Positions 58,545 to 64,000 of a DNA stretch of 64,000 nt are shown one piece after another; position 1 is the stretch's first letter, and each line of letters opens with the position of its first letter. Position numbers and translations under genes: made by a program. Below the pieces are notes generated by a model. That model worked only from the letters and a program-made list of their open reading frames with translations, was not told the DNA's origin and did no database searches. This stretch comes from Maniola hyperantus. Its lineage: Eukaryota; Arthropoda; Insecta; Lepidoptera; Nymphalidae. Location of the stretch: assembly GCF_902806685.2 (NCBI RefSeq), contig NC_048537.1, positions 13,228,720 to 13,292,719 on the forward strand. The letters are read 5' to 3'.

Positions 58545-58935
58545 GTCCGTGCTGGCGCAGTGGTGAGCGTAGTACTCGGTAGCGGAAGGATCTCGGTTCG
58601 ATTTTTAACATGGTCATTTTGGGAATCCATAATTTCTAAATTGATTCATTCAAGTCTGGTATGGTTTCTGATGAAATCTTGCTGGTTAAAAGCAATCGCT
58701 TTTAACCAGAAGGTTTACGGCACGTTCCGGTACGATGCGTACTGTAGGACTAGGAGGGCTAGGCGTACCTATGTGTCTACTAATACTATACCTACTAAAT
58801 ACTAACCTCTAACTAGAGGCTCGAGCAGACTGAAAGCCGAAAGGTCGCCGGTTCAAACCCCACCCGTTGCACTATTCTTGTACTTACTCGTAGCACAAGC
58901 TTTAACGCTTAGTTGAAGGGGAAAGTAAATTACTG
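58545..58935 (+). mobile_element. Two SINE fragments in tandem
   Basis: 58545-58770 is a diverged Bm1-like copy ('ctggcgcagtggtgagcgta', 'tctcggttcgat', 'acgttccggtacgatgcgta'). 58805-58935 matches the SINE at 21605-21795 in reverse ('gccgaaaggtcgccggttca', 'cccgttgcactattcttgta'). Confidence 0.6.
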
Positions 58936-59098
58936 TAGTACGCGACAAGTCGAGATGGCAATCGGGAACGGAACGCCCCGCACACCCGCACAACCCCCGC
59001 GCTAACCCGGATATGGGCGAGCGCGGGTGACGCGCGGGTGTTCCAGGCGTCCCCCGCCTCTTACCCCGATTGCCATCTTGACCTGTTGCGGACTATAG
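58936..59098. mobile_element. MITE, family M1 (copy 5)
   Basis: 'agtacgcgacaagtcgagat' to 'cttgacctgttgcggactat', with the GC-rich centre shared with copies 1 and 4. It lies about 500 bp upstream of the RBM24/38-like coding start. Confidence 0.75.
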
Positions 59099-59289
59099 TT
59101 TTATTAGCATGGCTAATAAATATATAATACTTCTTCCAAGTTCCCCCGCTACACCAGATTGAGATAGATATAGGTAGGTACTCAGTGGGCCTTACAGAAA
59201 TTGCTTTCAACTCGGTAGGATTTCTTATAGGTAAGTAGGTAGTTAGGTACCTAGTGAGAGTGGTGATAACGAGGCATATCATTGCGCCG

Positions 59290-59591
59290 CATGTGCACTG
59301 TGCTGGAGGGTAGCAGAGCCTGGTAGGTAGGGCAACGCATGTGGCCCAGCGGGGACGGTGCCTCCGCATCTGGTACCGGCGGGGGGAGCGCGGCGGGGGT
59401 TAAAATTAGTACCGGAGAGCCACGTGCGCGTCGCCGACCGGCGAGCATCAGTTCGCGCCCGACTACCGCACACATCGCTCATACCGTCCCACCCCAGTGT
59501 TTACCAAACCCACGCTCGTGCGTTAGATCCGCTGCAGCGGAAAGTGATCGCGAAGTGCAAGGTGGCCGGCGCGACGGAGGCGGTGCAAGGA
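59290..59591 (+). promoter_or_regulatory. GC-rich 5' region of the RBM24/38-like gene
   Basis: A GC- and CpG-rich stretch in AT-rich DNA directly before the coding start. It probably holds the transcription start and 5' UTR. No TATA box or initiator was singled out. Confidence 0.4.
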
Positions 59592-59813
59592 ATGTTGATG
59601 GCGGGCGGTCTGGCGGCCGAGTCCGAGGGCCTGCTGGCCCTGGGCGCGCTACCCGGCCAGAAGGACACGACGTGGACGAAGCTCTTCGTCGGCGGCCTCC
59701 CTTACCACACCACGGACAAAAGCTTGAGGGAACATTTCGCAGTGTACGGAGATATCGAGGAGGCCGTCGTCATCACAGATAGACAGACTAGCAAAAGCAG
59801 AGGATACGGATTT
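59592..59813 (+). CDS. RBM24/RBM38-like RNA-binding protein, first coding exon (3' part outside window)
   Basis: An exon with start ATG at 59592 (MLMAGGLAAESEG) and donor GTAAGC after GGATTT at 59813, phase 0, giving 74 residues. The frame is open upstream to 59358, so an upstream start cannot be excluded, but the GC-rich leader looks like 5' UTR. Residues 23-74 are the first half of an RRM: KLFVGGLPYHTTD is RNP2, IEEAVVITDRQT follows, and KSRGYGF begins RNP1, which the intron splits. The wording is that of the RBM24/RBM38/SUP-12 family, which binds GU-rich RNA and controls splicing and mRNA stability, for example in muscle. The second half of the RRM was not found in the following 4.2 kb, so the next exon lies beyond the window. 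Confidence 0.87.
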
Positions 59814-62800
59814 GTAAGCTTATATTCAGTTTTATTATTTCACCTAGGTATTTAACGTTAAAATACTTCATGTTTACGATATTAGAGAGAATTTATACCT
59901 AATTTCAAGTCGTGCGCATGATCATTTGTGTGGTACTGAAATAACATAAAGAAAATTTATTCAGCTGAAATGTATGACACGTAAACGCTGCTCGCTAGTA
60001 AGGTGCCCATGCGCATTCGTGTCGCGTCAACTCTGAAACACCGTATCGCTCGCATGTTTGCCTTATCGTTACTTACCTGCTATGCTACCTAGTACACTAT
60101 ACATTACTACTGGATACTGTACAGTTGTACACAATTACACACACATGGCACATATCGTGAAACAACATCAAACACGGAACTTGCCCTTGCTCTATGGTGA
60201 TACTTATTCCATCCCAGCACCACGTAAAACAGACATAACTCACGCGTTTTCATTTCCGAACATTAAATTTATTACCGGTGCATATTATACCTATCTGTTT
60301 GTGCAAATACAATTCCTAAATGGATCTTATATTATAGTCTATTATTCCGACCAATCGATTGAAATATTAATATATCTATTTTGGATACTACATAATATTT
60401 GAACGCTGCGAATAAATTGATAATAATGTATAGCTAAGTATATAATATGTACATACGTACATATTATTAAGTTAAAACACAGCAATAGGTACCTCGGCGT
60501 CAATCAACGCGTTAATAATGCATTAGCATCGCCGCAAAGTTTATTATCCAGCAAAGTTGATTAAAACGAACTAAAATTTCAATATGCACCTATGAATTCG
60601 ATCGTCTAAAATTTTTCTCCTCAAATATTTTAGCGTAAGCTTAGTGCGGTGCGCTTGGGGCTCGTGGGAAATGAATCACAACCCCATTCTCAATTCAACT
60701 AGGGTTGGGACCCTGACGGAGGGAACATGTCTCGATGCACCCTCGCCTCGCTGTGACATCTAAATAGCTGTAATAATCGCAATGCGTCGATGGCAACACT
60801 TTGTGAATTCATTTTTTTGATATGGAAATATGAAACACCAGGTACCTACCTACTTTATATTTTATGCGTTTAGAGCTTTTTAGATAATATGCTTTGTCTA
60901 CTTGGCAAGTAATACTGAAACAATACTGAAAAGTTTTTCACTCATTTAAATAAATAAGCAAAATAATAGATACGCATAGGTGCAAAGGACGGCGCGATCC
61001 GTTTGAGCTATTTGAAATAGATAGACAAAATAACAACTATCAAAAGCTCTTTTTGTAAAAATGACAAAAATGGATGATGAATAATGGAATGGATGGATTC
61101 ACCATCTCAGGAATGCAATTGATAACATTACAATATCTTTGGGTGAATATCAAGAGGAAGTGATTTTGAAAAAGTCAACTCAGCTATGAATATTACTGGT
61201 TATACCTACCTATATTATTTGGGTTGTTAAACATGAATGAATTTTTCGGCAAATCATATTAATTGCCTTCCGGTAACCATGAGACCGTGAACTAGCGTAA
61301 AAAGGTTTATTTAATTAAAATAAAAGTAAATTTCGGACTTCCTATATCAATATTTGTATTAGGTTTATTACTATTTTCCGGTACCGGCAACACCACTATT
61401 TTAATTAGGTTGGATTAAAACAGATTGTAGAGATTTGTTAAAGATAAAAAAGAATTAGCTAATAAATGGCACATCACAGATTCCAAACACTGGACGACAT
61501 TAACGTTAAAATTAAATTTTAGATCTTTAACTACATTTTTATAAGCATTGGCTGTGTAGGAAATATAGGAATATGTTTGTAAATAATACATTTGACTGCC
61601 AAGTTCTAACTCCATACAAATTCCCTTTTCTACTGGCCTTAGGGGCCGAAATCGATCTCCAAATGTCAAATGAACAGTTTGGTGGTAATGTTTAACCACC
61701 AACGTACTGCTGATACCTAATAACTAAAGCTCCGTTATATAATATCCTCAGCTCGGTATATACCTAATATTAGGTATTAATGCAGCAATTACTAGGAGTC
61801 TTGTGCTTTCAGTAAGCTGTCCTTTACCCTATAGGTACTATGGCTAATAATATGGTCTACTTTTTCGGGTTCTCGTCTATGTGTAGTGTCCAAAACATCT
61901 TAAGTTCTGAATTAGGACTTAATATAATTTTCAAATATCTTTTTCAACCAAACGAAGCTGTATGAATCTTGTTTTATTAGAACAATTTAGTTTTGTGGAT
62001 TCTGCATAAACCTAGCCTAGATACATTACGGGGTAAGGTTTTCAATATCAAAATTAAAGTGAACCTTGTGCCTATAGTAATACGGGTCAAAGATGATCTT
62101 TGTGTTGAACAATTGGTTAGCTCAGCGAGCACCGAGGCGGTATGACGGGACGTGCATAAGTACGTGTTAAAGACAAAAGACCGACATCTGATACTGTGCG
62201 GGCTAAGAACGGGTCTTGTATAGTGTAGTTACTGCAAAAAATTGACATTAGAGGAAATTGAAAAGGTGTGGAAACTCAAGCAATATCTATAAGACAACTA
62301 GATAGGTACGTAATAAGAAAATAGATATTGAGATTAGCAAGGTTATCTGTAAGGACATGCCCGAGCACGGAGACCCAGCCTCGAGGCCCGTACTATCCAA
62401 CTGACTGTAGTCAATTGGTGAAAATTGAACGACAACAATGCTCTGAACAGCTACTTTAAGCTTATGTGGACGATTAGGTAGGACAGATAACATCAAACAA
62501 GTCCCAGAGAGCCCCTGAAGAGAAGGAGAAGAAACACAAGCGGTTATAGACTTGGCAGAATGTGATCATCCCTATAACAAGAGACCGATGTCCAGGAATT
62601 TATTACGTCCATCAGTCTAATTGATGACTGCCGACTGCGACGACGACTAGTAAATCTATGACGGAATAACATCTTAAGAATTGAAGGAATATTGGAATCG
62701 TAATCATAAAAGGGGGAGGTACATTTGAAAGCAATAAAGCTAAAAGCACTCCGACTTAAAAGGCTGTTTTTAAACTAGGAATATTTTAATTCGTTCATCA

Positions 62801-64000
62801 TTGCTCAGAGGTTCTAGTGTAACTTATCAAAGACTAGTCTTTGACTTGTCAAAGTCTAGTCCGGGAAGAACAGCATAGGCTGTTTTTCCCGGACGTTTAT
62901 AAAGCATTCAAAGTTGTCAGAAAGACTAACTTAACACCGATTTTACGTTCAAGTGCTGATGAGACATGGATCACATGGAAGCTTTGGACAGTATTTAAAA
63001 AGATTCAAGTGCAAGGATAATTCGGCCTGCGACTGCGACCCAGCAAACGATGAATCAGTGTTACACTTACTCCTACACTGCCCCAAATATGGGAAGGAAC
63101 GTCTTGAACTGACAAAAATAACGGACATGCAAATAAGCAAGTAAACCCTGAAAGTACTGCTTGTAGACCAAAAGAGCCAAATTTTGATAGGTCTAAATTT
63201 AGCGCTATCCTTTCTCGTAGAGTGTATTATGAAAAGGATAGCATTACATTACGACCTGTAGAGCTTGTGTATAACACAAACCACAATAACTCACAGGAAA
63301 ATTTCACATCATTGGCAGATACTTGTTCACTTGAAAAATTCCTCAGAGCTCTGGTGGAAGAGAATAGAGATTGATAACAGTAAAACGCTTCTATATTTTA
63401 TGGGTTTTACATGTTATATCCCTACATGTCTAAGCACATCTTCGGTGAAAAGGCAGCCTATAGGTATCAGGTAGTATAAATTAAAATTTAATTCAAGTGT
63501 GAAGTCACAAGACAGTGAAGACAGGCCAAAATTTGCATAAGTGATACCGATAATGTAGTTTTGGACGCGCACATTACCAATTCCGAATTCCAAATAATGA
63601 AGTTTTACTTTTAATCGACTCATTGATATGCGTTAATTAATAGCTGAGGCGTGACTGGTACACTGACTGCAGATAATAGGTATATCTTCGATTGTATTCT
63701 TTATGTGTATTGTAATAAAGACCCCAAGGATTGGGATCTTGATATGGAACTGTGCAATTGGAATGCTGGGCGTCGCTGTGCGCGGCACGCCTCCCGCTAC
63801 GGGTACTACGACGTAGTATTTTCACTTATCTAAAAATTAATAAAATATAATTTACTTTACAAAATATATAAAATATATACTAGCATACATTCATAGTTTA
63901 CACTTCACACATTGTCCTTAATTCCATTTTTGTATTATTAATTTATGTAAAATACGTACTTTATTTGCGCAACTGCTTTAAAAATGTTCATTAAACCTAC
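59814..64000 (+). other. First intron of the RBM24/38-like gene
   Basis: No exon continuing the RRM was found. The sequence is AT-rich with a LINE remnant at 62940-63150 and few of the repeats common elsewhere. Open frames such as 60058-60402 have no recognisable motif. Confidence 0.55.
62940..63150 (+). mobile_element. LINE reverse-transcriptase C-terminal remnant
   Basis: The frame reads GSFGQYLKRFKCKDNSACDC, then DESVLHLLLHCPKYGKERLE. This matches the order of the cysteine/histidine end of R1/jockey-like LINE ORF2 (glycine-phenylalanine, two cysteines, then H-x3-HCP). No upstream reverse transcriptase frame remains. It is a 5'-truncated relic. Confidence 0.65.

Larger units (their letters stand above)
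44610..59591. other. Repeat-rich intergenic region
   Basis: Lies between the starts of the divergent FAMeT-like and RBM24/38-like genes. No coding gene is recognised in 15 kb. It is a patchwork of MITEs, SINEs, RTE/LINE ends and hairpins, listed separately. A 143-codon minus-strand frame at 45119-44688, immediately upstream of FAMeT exon 1, has no recognisable motif. Both promoters should lie at the two ends. Confidence 0.5.

Noticed and set aside
60058..60402. 114-codon plus-strand frame in the RBM24/38-like intron
   Set aside because: No motif, and composition is like the surrounding intron.
63637..63833. Candidate second exon of the RBM24/38-like gene ('DPNP' on the minus strand)
   Set aside because: It is on the wrong strand and the surrounding residues do not match the second half of an RRM.
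1..64000. CRISPR arrays, bacterial operons or viral genes
   Set aside because: The tandem repeats seen are microsatellites or a 20-bp minisatellite, all recognised genes have introns, and no viral gene was recognised.

Overview
The window is AT-rich animal genomic DNA, almost certainly from a moth or butterfly. The genes are split into short exons by GT-AG introns. The spaces between them are filled with repeats typical of Lepidoptera: elements carrying a 'GACTTCGTCCGCGTGG' motif, repeats ending in 'GGTTCCGTA', tRNA-derived SINEs, RTE-type LINE tails and many MITEs. Exon models below were built by hand from splice sites and reading phase; no transcript or database was consulted.

Left part (1-11.6 kb, minus strand). 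An unrecognised gene starts at 11569. Nine phase-compatible exons give a 378-residue short product that stops at 7161. Further down the same strand (83-5527) is a run of 23 exons built from a three-exon module, about 17 + 37 + 42 residues, 96 in total. Eight copies of the middle exon are visible, intron phases are conserved throughout, and the run leaves the window. The two parts may be alternative products of one gene or two neighbours; the link across 5.5-6.6 kb is unresolved.

Middle part (12.9-44.6 kb). Five related genes form a cluster built from two domain types: the farnesoic acid O-methyltransferase-like domain (Methyltransf_FA, here FA) and DM9. Three genes have FA-DM9-DM9 architecture (12881-16199 plus; 21045-24435 and 29456-33159 minus). 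One is a DM9-DM9 gene (36808-38018 minus) and one is an FA-FA gene resembling insect FAMeT (38451-44609 minus). Exon borders and phases correspond between them, so they look like duplicates with domain gain, loss or fission. Between the first two sits a complete Tc1/mariner-type transposon (16889-19068) with TA target duplication, terminal inverted repeats and an uninterrupted 451-residue transposase with DD82E spacing.

Right part (44.6-64 kb). About 15 kb of intergenic repeats is followed by the first coding exon of an RBM24/RBM38-type RNA-binding protein (59592-59813 plus). The remaining 4.2 kb is its first intron, with a LINE remnant.

The strongest leads are the 96-residue tri-exonic repeat gene, the FA/DM9 cluster, the intact DD82E transposon, and a near-perfect 395-bp foldback element that seems related to a decayed THAP-domain transposon at 25 kb.
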